64,000 nt of DNA from Halorubrum depositum (GTDB lineage Archaea > Halobacteriota > Halobacteria > Halobacteriales > Haloferacaceae). Position numbers and translations under genes: made by a program. Location: the NCBI RefSeq assembly GCF_007671725.1, contig NZ_VCNM01000001.1, positions 1,364,001 through 1,428,000 on the forward strand, in the 5' to 3' direction. This document shows positions 45,171-54,816 of the stretch, piece by piece. Below the pieces are notes generated by a model, which saw only the letters and a list, made by a program, of their open reading frames with translations, searched no databases and had not been told where the DNA came from. Positions within the stretch are counted from its first letter, which is position 1. Every line of letters starts with the position of its first letter.

Positions 45171-45497
45171 TTACTCGTCCGACCGCGGCTCGACGAGGTC
45201 GATCCGGTACCGTCGCCCGCCGGCGTCCGTCTCCTCGACCCCGACGACGACGAACGAGTGGTCGCCGACGTCGACGATGTCGCCCGGCGAGAGCGGGCCG
45301 TCCGGTCCGGGCTCGCCGCGCCGTCGACGGTTCCGACGCGCCCGCCTCCCGTCCTCGCCCTCCCGCTCGCCGTCCACCGCGGCTGGTCCGACGCCGATGA
45401 CGGCGCGCTCGGCGGCGACCGCGCGGGTCCAGAACGCGTCCGACGGCGGCTGCGGTTCCAACAGCGCCGCGAGCTCCTCCCTCCCGAGTCGCTTCAT
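45171..45497 (-). CDS. Small protein with a beta-rich C-terminus, unknown
   Basis: Encodes 108 residues, MKRLGREELAALLEPQPPSDAFWTRAV... An Arg-rich middle (RRARRNRRRRGEPGP) separates a helical N-terminus from a beta-rich end (GDIVDVGDHSFVVVGVEETDAGGRRYRIDLVE). It lies 10 bp after the DUF424 gene on the same strand, so it is probably the last gene of a TPR-DUF424 operon. Function unknown. Confidence 0.65.
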   Translation of the reverse strand: MKRLGREELAALLEPQPPSDAFWTRAVAAERAVIGVGPAAVDGEREGEDGRRARRNRRRRGEPGPDGPLSPGDIVDVGDHSFVVVGVEETDAGGRRYRIDLVEPRSDE

Positions 45498-45507
45498 ACG
45501 GGCCGGG

Positions 45508-45828
45508 TCACAGCCAGAGCAGTTGTGCGTGTCGGGTTTCGCCGACCTCGAGCACCGTCTCCTCGTCGACGAGCCCGGCCTCGACCGCGACGCCGACGGC
45601 CTCGCTCCCGACGATGTTCGCGACCTGCGCGCGGCCGAGCCCGGCGACGACCTCCTCGGCGCTCGCCTCGACGGCCTCCTCGCCGCCGTAGAACTCCTCG
45701 GTGACGTCGAGCGTCACGGCGCCGTCCTCGTACGTCTCGCCGAGGCAGTCCGCGTCGCAGACCGAGACGAGCCTCCCCTCCGCGGTCTCGCGCTCGCGGA
45801 GGAGCATCCTCGGGGCCCGGTCGCCCAT
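45508..45828 (-). CDS. DUF424-family protein
   Basis: A 106-residue archaeal protein: MLLRERETAEGRLVSVCDADCLGETYE, then VTEEFYGGEEA, then ANIVGSEAVGVAVEAGLVDEETVL and the end VGETRHAQLLWL. These match the archaeal DUF424 family, whose role is unknown. The ATG at 45828 follows the TGA of the TPR gene by one base (TGAgATG), typical of translational coupling; an internal ATG at 45807 would match a shorter N-terminus. Confidence 0.85.
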   Translation of the reverse strand: MGDRAPRMLLRERETAEGRLVSVCDADCLGETYEDGAVTLDVTEEFYGGEEAVEASAEEVVAGLGRAQVANIVGSEAVGVAVEAGLVDEETVLEVGETRHAQLLWL

Positions 45829-45829
45829 C

Positions 45830-46756
45830 TCAGAAGCCCTCGGGCCCCTCGCCCTGGAGCTCGCGCTCCGGGGCGTCGGCCGACTCGCCGCGCTCGCCCG
45901 GCTGTCCGCCGCGGCCGCCCCGGCCGCCGCGGCCGCCCGCCTGTCCCCCCGGACCGCCGGCGCCACCGCGACCGCCCTGCCCGCCCCGCCCGCCCGGTCC
46001 GGGCGCCTGTCCGGTCTGTTCCTCGACCATCTGCTCTTCGGCCTCGCGGCGGATCTCGTCGGCGCGGTCGGCGACCTCCTCGGCCTGCTCGTGCTCGCCG
46101 GCCTCTTCGAGGGCGCGCGCCTTCTCCTCTAAGACGCCCGCGCTCCGGTAGCCGAGGCGGATCGCGTTGTCGAAGCAGGTGACGGCGTCCTCGGCGAGCC
46201 CGCGCTCGACCAGCAGGAACCCCCGGTTGTACCACGCCTCGGCGAAGCGCGGGTCGGTCTCGACGGCGCGCTCGGCGTGCTCGAGCGCCTGCTCGGTGCG
46301 GCCGAACTCCCACAGCGCGTACGCGAGGTTGGTCTCGGCGGTCGCGGCGTGCTCGGAGTCGTCGTCGATCCGCAGCGCCTCCTCGTAGGCGCCGATCGCC
46401 TCGTCGTACTCCTCTAACTCCGCGTGGGCCGCGCCCTTGTTCACCCACGCCTCCTGGGCCTCCAGCGAGTCCTCCTCGGCGAAGTGGGCGGCGCGCTCGA
46501 ACGTCTCCGTCGCCTCTTCGAAGCGGTTGATCCCCATGTACGAGAGGCCGACGTCGATGAGCCGCTCGACGTCGATCGCGTCGCTCTCGACGTTGCGCCG
46601 GTCGAGGATGTCGGTCAGCACGCGGGAGTCGACGGGGTCGACCGTGTTCGGGTCGGCGTCGATCTCCTCGGGGTCGAGGGTGAACTCCTCGTAGTCGGCG
46701 TCGACGCCCTGCCCCGCGGAGAACTCGTGGCGGTCGCCGTCGCGTTCGTCGGTCAT
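45830..46756 (-). CDS. Tetratricopeptide-repeat protein with Gly/Arg-rich tail
   Basis: A 308-residue protein. After an acidic head, residues ~70-225 form about four or five TPR units (DVGLSYMGINRFEEATETFERA, NKGAAHAELEEYDEAIGAYEEAL, NLAYALWEFGRTEQALEHAERAV, NRGFLLVERGLAEDAVTCFDNAI). The C-terminal ~70 residues are Gly/Arg-rich RGG-type repeats, which often bind RNA or scaffolds. It heads an apparent operon with DUF424 and the 108-residue gene. Start MTDERDGD is preferred over an upstream ATG at 46777. Confidence 0.85.
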   Translation of the reverse strand: MTDERDGDRHEFSAGQGVDADYEEFTLDPEEIDADPNTVDPVDSRVLTDILDRRNVESDAIDVERLIDVGLSYMGINRFEEATETFERAAHFAEEDSLEAQEAWVNKGAAHAELEEYDEAIGAYEEALRIDDDSEHAATAETNLAYALWEFGRTEQALEHAERAVETDPRFAEAWYNRGFLLVERGLAEDAVTCFDNAIRLGYRSAGVLEEKARALEEAGEHEQAEEVADRADEIRREAEEQMVEEQTGQAPGPGGRGGQGGRGGAGGPGGQAGGRGGRGGRGGQPGERGESADAPERELQGEGPEGF

Positions 46757-46932
46757 ATACCCGGTTTTGACGGTCACGACGCGTAAGGGTTGCGTCGCCG
46801 ACCGAACGGGGAGGTCGCTGTCGGCGACGGCGCGGCGAACGCCTCCACCGCTCCGGCCGAGACGTGCGCTCCCTCCGGCTCGGACCCCGCCACACCCGCA
46901 ACCGACTTACGAATCGGCCGCGACGGGCCGGT

Positions 46933-47529
46933 ATGAGCGAGCACGACCGGACGGCCGCGGTCACCCGCGAGACGAGCGAGACGACGATCGAGCTCACCCT
47001 CGCGGTCGACGGCGACGGCGACGGCGAGGTCGACACCGGGATCGGCTTTTTCGACCACATGCTGGCGTCGTTCGCCAAGCACGGTCTCTTCGACCTGACG
47101 GTCCGCTGCGACGGCGACACCGAGATCGACGACCACCACACCGTCGAGGACGTGGCGATCTGCCTCGGCGAGGCGTTCGACGAGGCGCTCGGCGAGAAGC
47201 GCGGCATCCGACGGTACGCCGACCGACGGGTCCCGCTCGACGAGGCGGTCGCGAGCGTCGTCGTCGACGTGGCCGGGCGCCCGTACTACGAGTTCTCGGG
47301 CGAGTTCTCCCAGGAGTCGGTCGGCGAGTTCACCAGCGTCATGGCCGACCACTTCGCGCTGTCGTTGGCGCACAACGCCGGCCTGACGCTCCACGCCGCG
47401 GTCGAGCGCGGCGACAACGCCCACCACGAGGTCGAGGCGCTGTTCAAGGCGCTCGCGCGGGCGCTCGACGACGCGACGCGGCTCGACGAGCGCCGCAGCG
47501 ACACGCCGAGCACGAAAGGGGAGCTGTAG
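46933..47529 (+). CDS. hisB: Imidazoleglycerol-phosphate dehydratase HisB
   Basis: Catalyses the sixth step of histidine synthesis, dehydrating imidazoleglycerol phosphate with Mn2+. The 198-residue protein has the paired metal motifs [13 protein letters not shown] (about residue 38) and [11 protein letters not shown] (about 68), then [18 protein letters not shown] (about 138) and [21 protein letters not shown] (about 158). The N-terminal phosphatase domain found in some bacteria is absent. The ATG at 46933 fits the family. Confidence 0.96.
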   Translation: MSEHDRTAAVTRETSETTIELTLAVDGDGDGEVDTGIGFFDHMLASFAKHGLFDLTVRCDGDTEIDDHHTVEDVAICLGEAFDEALGEKRGIRRYADRRVPLDEAVASVVVDVAGRPYYEFSGEFSQESVGEFTSVMADHFALSLAHNAGLTLHAAVERGDNAHHEVEALFKALARALDDATRLDERRSDTPSTKGEL

Positions 47530-47622
47530 CGAAGCGCCCGCCCCGCGCGGTCGACCGGCGGCCGACCCCCGCCACCGCCCCGTTCCGACGGTTTAAATCG
47601 GGTCGGGACCCACCCTCCACCA

Positions 47623-50106
47623 ATGCAACCGAGTTCGCTCTCCGGGCTCCCCGCGGGCGTCGGCGAGGCGCTCGAAGCGGAGGGCGTCGCCGAGCTGTAC
47701 CCGCCCCAGGCGGCCGCGGTCGAGGCCGGCGTCGTCGACGGCGAGAGCCTCGTCGCCGCGGTGCCGACGGCCTCCGGGAAGACCCTGATCGCCGAGCTCG
47801 CCATGCTGTCGGCGATCGAGCGCGGCGGAAAGGCGCTGTACATCGTCCCGCTGCGCGCGCTTGCCAGCGAGAAGAAGACCGAGTTCGAGCGCTGGGAGGA
47901 CCACGGCGTCACGGTCGGCGTCTCCACCGGCAACTACGAGTCGGACGGCGAGTGGCTGGCTACCCGGGACATCATCGTCGCCACCTCGGAGAAGGTCGAC
48001 TCGCTGATCCGCAACGGCGCGCCGTGGATCGACGACCTCACCTGCGTCGTGAGCGACGAGGTCCACCTCGTCGACGACCCGAACCGCGGCCCGACCCTCG
48101 AAGTGACCCTCGCGAAGCTCCGGAAGGTGAACCCCGGGCTCCAGACGGTCGCGCTCTCGGCGACCGTCGGCAACGCCGACGTCATCGCCGACTGGCTCGA
48201 CGCCGGGCTCGTCGAGTCCGACTGGCGACCCATCGACCTCCGGATGGGCGTCCACTTCGGCAACGCGGTCGACTTCGCCGACGGGAGCAAACGGGAGGTC
48301 CCCGTCGAGCGCGGTGAGGACCAGACCGCCCGGCTCGTCGCCGACGCGCTCGACACCGAGGAGGACGGGCAGGGCGGCTCCTCGCTCGTCTTCGTCAACT
48401 CCCGGCGCAACGCGGAGTCGTCGGCCCGGAAGCTCACCGACGTCACCGGGTCGCGACTCACCGACGACGAGCGCGACCGCCTCCGCGAACTCGCCGAGGA
48501 GATCCGGGGCGTCTCCGACACGGACACGTCGGAGGACCTCGCCGACGCCGTCGAGCAGGGGTCGGCGTTCCACCACGCCGGGCTCGCGAGCGAGCACCGG
48601 TCGCTCGTCGAGGACGCGTTCCGCGACCGGCTCATCAAATGCATCTCCGCGACGCCCACCCTCGCCGCCGGCGTCAACACCCCCGCCCGCCGGGTGATCG
48701 TCCGCGACTGGCGCCGCTACGACGGGGAGTTCGGCGGCATGAAACCCCTCGACGTGCTGGAGGTCCACCAGATGTGCGGCCGCGCCGGGCGGCCCGGGCT
48801 CGACCCGTACGGCGAGGCGGTGCTGCTCGCGAACGACGCGGACACCAAAGAGGAGCTGTTCGAGCGGTACCTCTGGGCCGACCCCGAGCCGGTCCGGTCG
48901 AAGCTCGCCGCCGAGCCGGCCCTCAGAACCCACGTGCTCGCCACCGTCGCCTCCGGGTTCGCCTCCACCCGCGACGGGCTGCTCTCCTTCCTCGACAACA
49001 CCCTCTACGCGACGCAGACCGACGACGAGGGACGGCTCGCGGCGGTCACCGACACCGTCCTCGACTACCTCGCCGTCAACGGCTTCGTCGACCGCGACCG
49101 CGACGGCGGGAGCGAGGGCCTGACCGCGACCGGCATCGGCCACACCGTCTCGCGGCTCTACCTCGACCCGATGAGCGCCGCGGAGATGATCGACGGGCTC
49201 CGCTCGGTCGGGGCGTCCGGGAGCGCCGGGAGCGTCGGTGCGGGAGGCGACGACGAGGGGGAGTTCGTCATGACCGCCGAGGGCGACGGAGACACCGACG
49301 AGCCCGGGTTCGGGACGTACACGCGGGCCGGCAAGGAGGGCGGGGCGAACGACGACTCCGACGCCGCGAGCGATTTCGACGAGTCCAGCGACGACGCCGA
49401 CGCCGCTCCCGAAGTCACCCCGCTCGGCCTCTACCACCTCGTCAGCCGCACTCCCGACATGTACGAGCTCTACCTGAAGTCGGGCGACCGCGAGGAGTAC
49501 ACCGAGCTCTGCTACGAGCGCGAGACCGAGTTCCTCGGCGACGTGCCCTCCGAGTACGAGGACGTGCGCTTCGAGGACTGGCTCGCGTCGCTGAAGACGG
49601 CCCGCCTGCTGGAGGACTGGGCGAACGAGGTCGACGAGGACCGCATCACCGAGCGGTACGGCGTCGGCCCGGGCGACATCCGCGGGAAGGTCGACACCGC
49701 CGAGTGGCTGCTGCGCGCGGCCGAGACCCTCGCGCGCGACGTGGAGGGCGTCGACGGTGACGTCGTCGTCGCGGTCCGCGAGGCCCGCAAGCGGATCGAG
49801 TACGGCGTCCGCGAGGAGCTGCTCGACCTGGCCGGCGTCCGGAACGTCGGCCGGAAGCGCGCCCGCAGGCTGTACGAGGCCGGCGTCGAGGGCCGCACCG
49901 ACCTCCGCGAGGCCGATAAGGCGGTCGTGCTCGGCGCGCTCCGCGGCCGCGAGCGCACCGCCGAGCGCATCCTCGAACACGCGGGACGCGAGGACCCGTC
50001 GATGGACGACGTGCGGCCGGACAAGTCGGCCTCGGCGGCGGCGACCGCCGGCTCCGCGAGCGACGAGAGCGGCGACGGGCAGGCGAGCCTGGGTGATTTC
50101 GAGTGA
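47623..50106 (+). CDS. hel308: Hel308 superfamily-2 DNA helicase
   Basis: A 3'-to-5' helicase acting at stalled forks. The 827-residue protein begins with a Q-motif-like region ([16 protein letters not shown]). Walker A is [13 protein letters not shown] (about residue 47), motif II DEVHLV (about 145), motif [11 protein letters not shown] (about 182) and motif [12 protein letters not shown] (about 385). The later winged-helix and ratchet domains follow, with a helix-hairpin-helix near 725-755 ([20 protein letters not shown]). A low-complexity haloarchaeal insertion lies about residues 530-600. The next gene overlaps its end by 4 bp. Confidence 0.95.
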   Translation: MQPSSLSGLPAGVGEALEAEGVAELYPPQAAAVEAGVVDGESLVAAVPTASGKTLIAELAMLSAIERGGKALYIVPLRALASEKKTEFERWEDHGVTVGVSTGNYESDGEWLATRDIIVATSEKVDSLIRNGAPWIDDLTCVVSDEVHLVDDPNRGPTLEVTLAKLRKVNPGLQTVALSATVGNADVIADWLDAGLVESDWRPIDLRMGVHFGNAVDFADGSKREVPVERGEDQTARLVADALDTEEDGQGGSSLVFVNSRRNAESSARKLTDVTGSRLTDDERDRLRELAEEIRGVSDTDTSEDLADAVEQGSAFHHAGLASEHRSLVEDAFRDRLIKCISATPTLAAGVNTPARRVIVRDWRRYDGEFGGMKPLDVLEVHQMCGRAGRPGLDPYGEAVLLANDADTKEELFERYLWADPEPVRSKLAAEPALRTHVLATVASGFASTRDGLLSFLDNTLYATQTDDEGRLAAVTDTVLDYLAVNGFVDRDRDGGSEGLTATGIGHTVSRLYLDPMSAAEMIDGLRSVGASGSAGSVGAGGDDEGEFVMTAEGDGDTDEPGFGTYTRAGKEGGANDDSDAASDFDESSDDADAAPEVTPLGLYHLVSRTPDMYELYLKSGDREEYTELCYERETEFLGDVPSEYEDVRFEDWLASLKTARLLEDWANEVDEDRITERYGVGPGDIRGKVDTAEWLLRAAETLARDVEGVDGDVVVAVREARKRIEYGVREELLDLAGVRNVGRKRARRLYEAGVEGRTDLREADKAVVLGALRGRERTAERILEHAGREDPSMDDVRPDKSASAAATAGSASDESGDGQASLGDFE

Positions 50107-50696
50107 GCGACGCTGAGGCCCTCGGCGACGACGGAAGCGACGGTACACCCCCCGACCCGCCGACGCCGCCGCACCGCCTCGTCCGCGGAACGGTCGCCAT
50201 CGACGACCTCGACGCCTTCCTCGCTCGGCTCGACGCCATCGATGCCGAGACCGGCACGGTCGTGCAGGCGTTCGACGCCGACCTCGTCGTCTCCGACGCC
50301 CACCTCGGCGCCGCGACCCGCCTCGCCGCCCGGGCGATCGCCCGCGACGAGGCCGTCGCGCGCGACCCGGGCGTCGAGGTCATGCTGTACGCGGCCGGCC
50401 GCCGGCAGATCGACCGCGCGCTGACGCTCGGCGTCTCCGAGGGGGATCAGCGCGCGGTCGTGCTCGTCGCCGACTTCGGCGGCGTCCCCGGGGCGGGCCG
50501 ACCCGCCGCGGACCTCGACGCGGCCGAGCGCGCGGTCGCGGAGCTGACGACCGACGCGGGCGCCGACGACGACGGGTTCGACGCGGACCGAGTCAGGGAG
50601 TTCTTCGACGTCTCCGACCGCGAGCTCGCGGCGACCGCCGGCGACCTGGCCGACGTGGTCCGCGAGCGCGTCGCGCTGCTCGACGTCGAGAAGTGA
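50103..50696 (+). CDS. cgi121: KEOPS complex subunit Cgi121
   Basis: Cgi121 helps the KEOPS complex make t6A on tRNAs; it binds Bud32 and tRNA. The 197-residue protein has a Pro/Asp-rich head, then the core [21 protein letters not shown] and [19 protein letters not shown], followed by [24 protein letters not shown], the family core. It starts GTG at 50103 inside the hel308 stop (4-bp overlap, GTGA), indicating translational coupling. Other KEOPS genes are not in the window. Confidence 0.85.
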   Translation: MSDAEALGDDGSDGTPPDPPTPPHRLVRGTVAIDDLDAFLARLDAIDAETGTVVQAFDADLVVSDAHLGAATRLAARAIARDEAVARDPGVEVMLYAAGRRQIDRALTLGVSEGDQRAVVLVADFGGVPGAGRPAADLDAAERAVAELTTDAGADDDGFDADRVREFFDVSDRELAATAGDLADVVRERVALLDVEK

Positions 50697-50878
50697 TCGG
50701 GAACACGGGTGAACGGTTCGCATACCCCTTCGTTTCTACTGGAAACCGCAGTACGTGAGCGGCGTTTGATTCCAGGCGAAGGAACGCATCGAAGGGAACG
50801 TGGCGATCCACGCGAAACGGACCCCCGCAAACGAAACGGAGCGGGCCGCCACGGTCGAAGGAGGGCGAACCGCGAGAA
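50697..50878. other. 182-bp gap, nothing seen
   Basis: No ORF on either strand has good coding character, and I see no terminator, repeat or RNA structure in this stretch. Confidence 0.4.
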
Positions 50879-50951
50879 TAGTCCATCCTGGATTCGAACC
50901 AGGGTCGTTGCCCCCAGAAGGCAACAGGATTGGCCACTACCCCAATGGACT
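50879..50951 (-). tRNA. tRNA-Gln (anticodon CUG)
   Basis: A 73-nt cloverleaf on the minus strand. The acceptor stem is AGTCCAT / ATGGACT with discriminator A. The anticodon stem TTGCC/GGCAA encloses the loop TTCTGGG, giving anticodon CTG. The T arm is CCTGG-TTCGAAT-CCAGG. No intron, no encoded CCA. It lies convergent with cgi121, 182 bp after that gene's stop. Confidence 0.95.
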
Positions 50952-51165
50952 GTGCGCACTCACCGATAGCCTATGCGTGTTTGTAAGCGTTGCGCGTCGC
51001 CGGCCCTCTGTCACGCGTTCACAGGCGGAGACGGAGCGACGGACACCGCCGAGTCCACGGGCCGGTCCGGGTCCGCCCCCGCCGGCGGCGTCGATCGAGT
51101 CGGCGTTGATCGACGAACGTGCGTATATCGATGCGTTTTACTCGACTGAATAGCCACGAAGCTGT

Positions 51166-51774
51166 ATGTACGTCGGACGATTCGTCGTCGTCGCTCCCGG
51201 AATCGGTGCCTACCGCGTCTCCTCCCGCTCGTTCCCGAATCGGCGCGTGCTCGACCGCGACGGGACGCTCACGGTGGGGCCGACGCCGGACGCCCCGGAG
51301 ACCGACAACCCGTACGTCTCGTACAACTGCGCGCGAGCGGTTCGGACGCCGACGGACGAGCCGCTGGCGGTCGTCGGCAACGGCTCGCACGTCGACCCGA
51401 TCGCGGAGAAGCTGGAGCTCGGGTACCCGGCGCGCGACGCGCTGGCGACCCCGCTGCTCGCGCTCGACTTCGAGAAGGACGACTACGACACGCCGCGGAT
51501 CGCCGGCGTCGTCGGGAGCGAGACGGCGACGATCGGCGTCGTCCGCCGCGACGCGCTGCTCGTCGAGGCCGTCGACGAGCCGACGATCGTCGCCACCTAC
51601 GAGACCGACAGCCCGGAGCCGTACGCGCTCGAAGCGGTGGAGGCCGACGCGCCGGACGCGGGCGCGGCGGCGAGCGAACTCCTCGGCGCCGACTTCGAGC
51701 ACCCGGTGTGCGCCGCGGGCGCGACCGTCGACGGCGACGGCGTGACGCTGGCGTTCGACAACGGCGACGAGTAG
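51166..51774 (+). CDS. purO: Archaeal IMP cyclohydrolase PurO
   Basis: PurO closes the ring of FAICAR to make IMP, the last step of purine synthesis in many archaea. The 202-residue protein begins [26 protein letters not shown] and has [12 protein letters not shown] (about residue 45), [12 protein letters not shown] (about 68) and [16 protein letters not shown] (about 95-110), all typical of PurO. A TATA-like gttttactcg (about 51132-51141) lies 25-30 bp upstream of the ATG. Confidence 0.93.
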   Translation: MYVGRFVVVAPGIGAYRVSSRSFPNRRVLDRDGTLTVGPTPDAPETDNPYVSYNCARAVRTPTDEPLAVVGNGSHVDPIAEKLELGYPARDALATPLLALDFEKDDYDTPRIAGVVGSETATIGVVRRDALLVEAVDEPTIVATYETDSPEPYALEAVEADAPDAGAAASELLGADFEHPVCAAGATVDGDGVTLAFDNGDE

Positions 51775-51897
51775 GGGCGGCCGCGACGGGGGCGGCGGAG
51801 CCGCCCCCGCCGCTCCCCCACTCCCGCCTCCCGACACCCGCACCGACCGCCTTTCCGACTCCCGACGCCTTTTGCCCGCGGCGGTCGACCCCTTCCC

Positions 51898-54048
51898 ATG
51901 GAGCGCGTCACCGCGGCCGACTACCACGACATCGCGAAGCCCGCCGACCCGCGGATCTCGCCCGACGGGGACCGGGTCGCCTTCCTGCGACGCCAGCCGA
52001 CCGACGACGAGGCGTACGAGTCGACGGTGTACCTCGTCGACGTCGCGGGCGGCGACCCCCGCCGGCTCACGCTGGCCGAGGGCTCCGACGCGGAGCCGCG
52101 CTGGAGCCCCTCGGGCGACCGGATCGCGTTCACCTCGACGCGGGGCGCCGCCGACGACCGCCAGCAGCTGTGGGTGCTCCCGGTCGACGGCGGCGAGGCC
52201 CGACGGGTCACCGACGTCGTCGGCGGCGTCTCGGAGATCGCCTGGTCGCCCGACGGGGAGCGGATCGCTTTCACGCAGTCGGTGACCGCCGAGGACCGCG
52301 AGGAAGATCGGGACCTTTCGGTCCCGGAGGAGTACGAGCCCGAGGAGCACCCCAATCCTCGCGTGATCGACCGGACCGTCTACCGCTCCGGCCAGCGGTT
52401 CTTCGACGGTCGGCGCTCCGGCGTCTACGTCGTCGACGCGGACGCGGCGGTCGAGGGCGCGGCGGCGTCCGGCGCCGCCGAGGGCGTCGAGCGGGTGACC
52501 GACCGCGACGCCGACTTCGCCGCGCCCGACTGGGGGGACGCCGACACGCTCTACTTCGCCGAGGAGGTCGGCGACGATCCGGACGACTCGTCGGAGATCG
52601 CGATCCTCGCGCACGACTTCGAGACCGGCGAGACGGAGCGCGTCCACACGACGACCGGCTGGGGCGCCGCGATCGCGGCGACCGCGGACGGGCGAGTGGC
52701 CTTCACCCACGCGGAGCCCGAGCGGGTGTCGATGCGGCCGGTCGACCTCCGCGTCGTCGACCGCGAGACGGGCGCGGTGACCGACCTCACCGGCGAGATC
52801 GACCGCGGGCTCGGCGGCGAGGCCGCGCCGCAGTGGGGCCCCGACGACGCGACGCTGTACTTCGCGACCCCCGACGAGGGGAGGACGGCGCTGTGGCACG
52901 TCCCGGCCGACGGGAGCGCGGCCCCCGAGCGACTCGTCCGGCCGGGGACCGTCTCCGGCGCGACCGTCGGCGGCGACGACGGCGCCGGCCCGGGGGAGGT
53001 GACCGTCGCGTTCGCCGCCAGCGAGTCGGACCACCCGGGCGACGTCTTCGCGCACGACGCGTGGCGCGGCGAGACGGCGCGGCTCACCGAACTGAACGCG
53101 GAGTACCTCGCGGGACGCGAGATCGGCGAGCCGGAGGAGATACGGTTCGAGTCGGACGGGACGGAGATCCAGGGGTGGGTGTTGACGCCGTCGGGGTTCG
53201 ATCCGGACGGCGAGGCGGTCGACGGGGCGAACGGCGAGACGGACGACGAGTACCCCCTCGCGGTCGAGGTCCACGGCGGCCCCCACGCGATGTGGTCGAC
53301 CGCGGGGACGATGTGGCACGAGTTCCAGACGCTCGCGGCCCGCGGCTACGTCGTCTTCTGGTCGAATCCGCGCGGCTCGACCGGCTACGGCGAGGCGTTC
53401 ATGCAGGCGATCGAGCGCGACTGGGGCGAGGTGACGCTCTCGGACGTGATGGCCGGCGTGGAGACGGTCGCGGAGCGCCCGTACGTCGACGAGACGAACG
53501 CCTTCCTCACCGGCGGCTCCTTCGGCGGGTTCATGACGGCGTGGACGGTGGGACAGACGGACTACTTCCGCGCGGCCGTCTCCCAGCGCGGCGTCTACGA
53601 CCTCACCGGCTTCTACGGCTCGACCGACCGGGCGTACAAGCTCGTCGAGGGCGATTTCGACACGGTGCCCTCCGAGGAGCCCGGCTGGCTGTGGGAGCGG
53701 TCGCCGACGGGCCACGCCGACGACGTCGACACGCCCACGCTCTTGATCCACAGCGAGGACGACACGCGAACGCCGATCTGCACGGCGGAGCTGTACCACC
53801 GTATCCTCCGGAAGAACGGCGTCGACACGCGGTTCGTGCGCTATCCGCGCGAGGGCCACGAGCTCTCGCGCTCCGGTGAGCCCGGTCATATCGTCGACCG
53901 CATCGAGCGGATCGCCCGCTGGTTCGACGGCTACTCCGAGCACCACGACGCGCCGCGGGCGCTCGACCGCTCCGACGAGGAGGGGCTGAGCGCCGGGGGC
54001 GACGGGGATAGCGAGGAGGTAGGAAAGGCTGACAGCGACGGCGAGTAA
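51898..54048 (+). CDS. S9-family serine peptidase (prolyl oligopeptidase/acylaminoacyl type)
   Basis: A 716-residue two-domain peptidase. Residues ~1-430 form a beta-propeller with WD/Tol-like blades (PRISPDGDRVAFLR, PRWSPSGDRIAFTS, IAWSPDGERIAFTQ). Residues ~430-690 are an alpha/beta hydrolase with the nucleophile in GGSFGGFMTAW, the acid Asp in HSEDDTRTP, and His in REGHELSR. No signal peptide, so it acts in the cytoplasm, probably on short peptides. The tail after ~690 is low complexity. Confidence 0.92.
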   Translation: MERVTAADYHDIAKPADPRISPDGDRVAFLRRQPTDDEAYESTVYLVDVAGGDPRRLTLAEGSDAEPRWSPSGDRIAFTSTRGAADDRQQLWVLPVDGGEARRVTDVVGGVSEIAWSPDGERIAFTQSVTAEDREEDRDLSVPEEYEPEEHPNPRVIDRTVYRSGQRFFDGRRSGVYVVDADAAVEGAAASGAAEGVERVTDRDADFAAPDWGDADTLYFAEEVGDDPDDSSEIAILAHDFETGETERVHTTTGWGAAIAATADGRVAFTHAEPERVSMRPVDLRVVDRETGAVTDLTGEIDRGLGGEAAPQWGPDDATLYFATPDEGRTALWHVPADGSAAPERLVRPGTVSGATVGGDDGAGPGEVTVAFAASESDHPGDVFAHDAWRGETARLTELNAEYLAGREIGEPEEIRFESDGTEIQGWVLTPSGFDPDGEAVDGANGETDDEYPLAVEVHGGPHAMWSTAGTMWHEFQTLAARGYVVFWSNPRGSTGYGEAFMQAIERDWGEVTLSDVMAGVETVAERPYVDETNAFLTGGSFGGFMTAWTVGQTDYFRAAVSQRGVYDLTGFYGSTDRAYKLVEGDFDTVPSEEPGWLWERSPTGHADDVDTPTLLIHSEDDTRTPICTAELYHRILRKNGVDTRFVRYPREGHELSRSGEPGHIVDRIERIARWFDGYSEHHDAPRALDRSDEEGLSAGGDGDSEEVGKADSDGE

Positions 54049-54052
54049 GCCC

Positions 54053-54430
54053 TCACTCCCGGTCGTCCGGGTCGAACGCGTCGATCGCCGCGTGGACGCC
54101 TTCGACCCACTCGTCGAGCGCGTCGTGGAGCCGCTCTTTCGCCTCCGGGACCGGGATCGCGGTGTACTGGTAGACGTATCCGCCCGAGTCGAGCAGCCGG
54201 CGGCGACGCTCGACGAGCCCCTTGTCCCGCAGCGTCGACAGCGAGCGGTTCACGTTCGATCGGTCTCGGTCGAGCGTCTCGGCGAGCTCGGCGACGGTGC
54301 TCCCCGGGTGATCGAGCAGCGTCAGGTACGTGCGGCTCTCGTGGTCGCGGACGCCGAACACGCAGGAGAGCACGTGCTCGAACGAGGGGGAGACGTCGCC
54401 GACGAGGTCCTCGATCTCGGGGTCGCTCAT
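54053..54430 (-). CDS. Winged-helix transcriptional regulator
   Basis: A 125-residue MarR/TrmB-like regulator. The wHTH lies about residues 24-82: ESRTYLTLLDHPGSTVAELAETLDRDRSNVNRSLSTLRDKGLVERRRRLLDSGGYVYQY. The C-terminal helix (VPEAKERLHDALDEWVEGVHAAID) probably dimerises. Regulators like this are numerous in haloarchaea. It converges with the S9 peptidase (4 bp apart). Targets unknown. Confidence 0.85.
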   Translation of the reverse strand: MSDPEIEDLVGDVSPSFEHVLSCVFGVRDHESRTYLTLLDHPGSTVAELAETLDRDRSNVNRSLSTLRDKGLVERRRRLLDSGGYVYQYTAIPVPEAKERLHDALDEWVEGVHAAIDAFDPDDRE

Positions 54431-54521
54431 GGGCGCCGTTCGACTGCGGTCGGGTTAAAAGTCGTCATCGGCGGCAGTCGGCGTCGAGCGGCGGATGCGG
54501 CGAGCGGACCCGGCCGAGCGC

Positions 54522-54764
54522 TCAGGCGTCGGGGTCGGCGTACCCCATCCGGTCGATACAGCCGCGCATCTCGTCTTCCTCCGCGTGCCGGTGGAGGTTC
54601 GTCGGCGTGTCGCAGTGGTACGTCTCACCGTCGTAGCGGAGCACGACCTCGTGGCGGCCGCCCGCGAGCTCGACGTCGACGAGGATCCGACGGCCGTCGT
54701 TGAGCGCGTCGATTATCTCGTCGGCCGACAGTTCGCCGGCCTCGACCCGGAGTACCTCGCTCAT
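54522..54764 (-). CDS. Small conserved protein, unknown
   Basis: Encodes 80 residues: MSEVLRVEAGELSADEIIDALNDGRRILVDVELAGGRHEVVLRYDGETYHCDTPTNLHRHAEEDEMRGCIDRMGY. It looks like a small alpha/beta protein with a possible metal site (YHCDTPTNLHRH, DEMRGC). I recognise it as a widespread type of haloarchaeal small protein without a known role. It lies 52 bp after the 233-residue gene on the same strand. Confidence 0.7.
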   Translation of the reverse strand: MSEVLRVEAGELSADEIIDALNDGRRILVDVELAGGRHEVVLRYDGETYHCDTPTNLHRHAEEDEMRGCIDRMGYADPDA

Positions 54765-54816
54765 GGGCCTCCTTCGCGGGTCACCGAATTAAAACCGTGC
54801 GTGTCGCTCGCGGGGG

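Noticed and set aside
47593-50148. Long minus-strand open frame (851 codons) opposite hel308
   Set aside because: Shadow of hel308; no motifs, and composition is that of a reversed GC-rich gene.
51019-53946. Long minus-strand open frame (975 codons) opposite purO and the S9 peptidase
   Set aside because: Covers two well-supported genes and shows only Arg/Val/Gly-rich filler, so it is a shadow.
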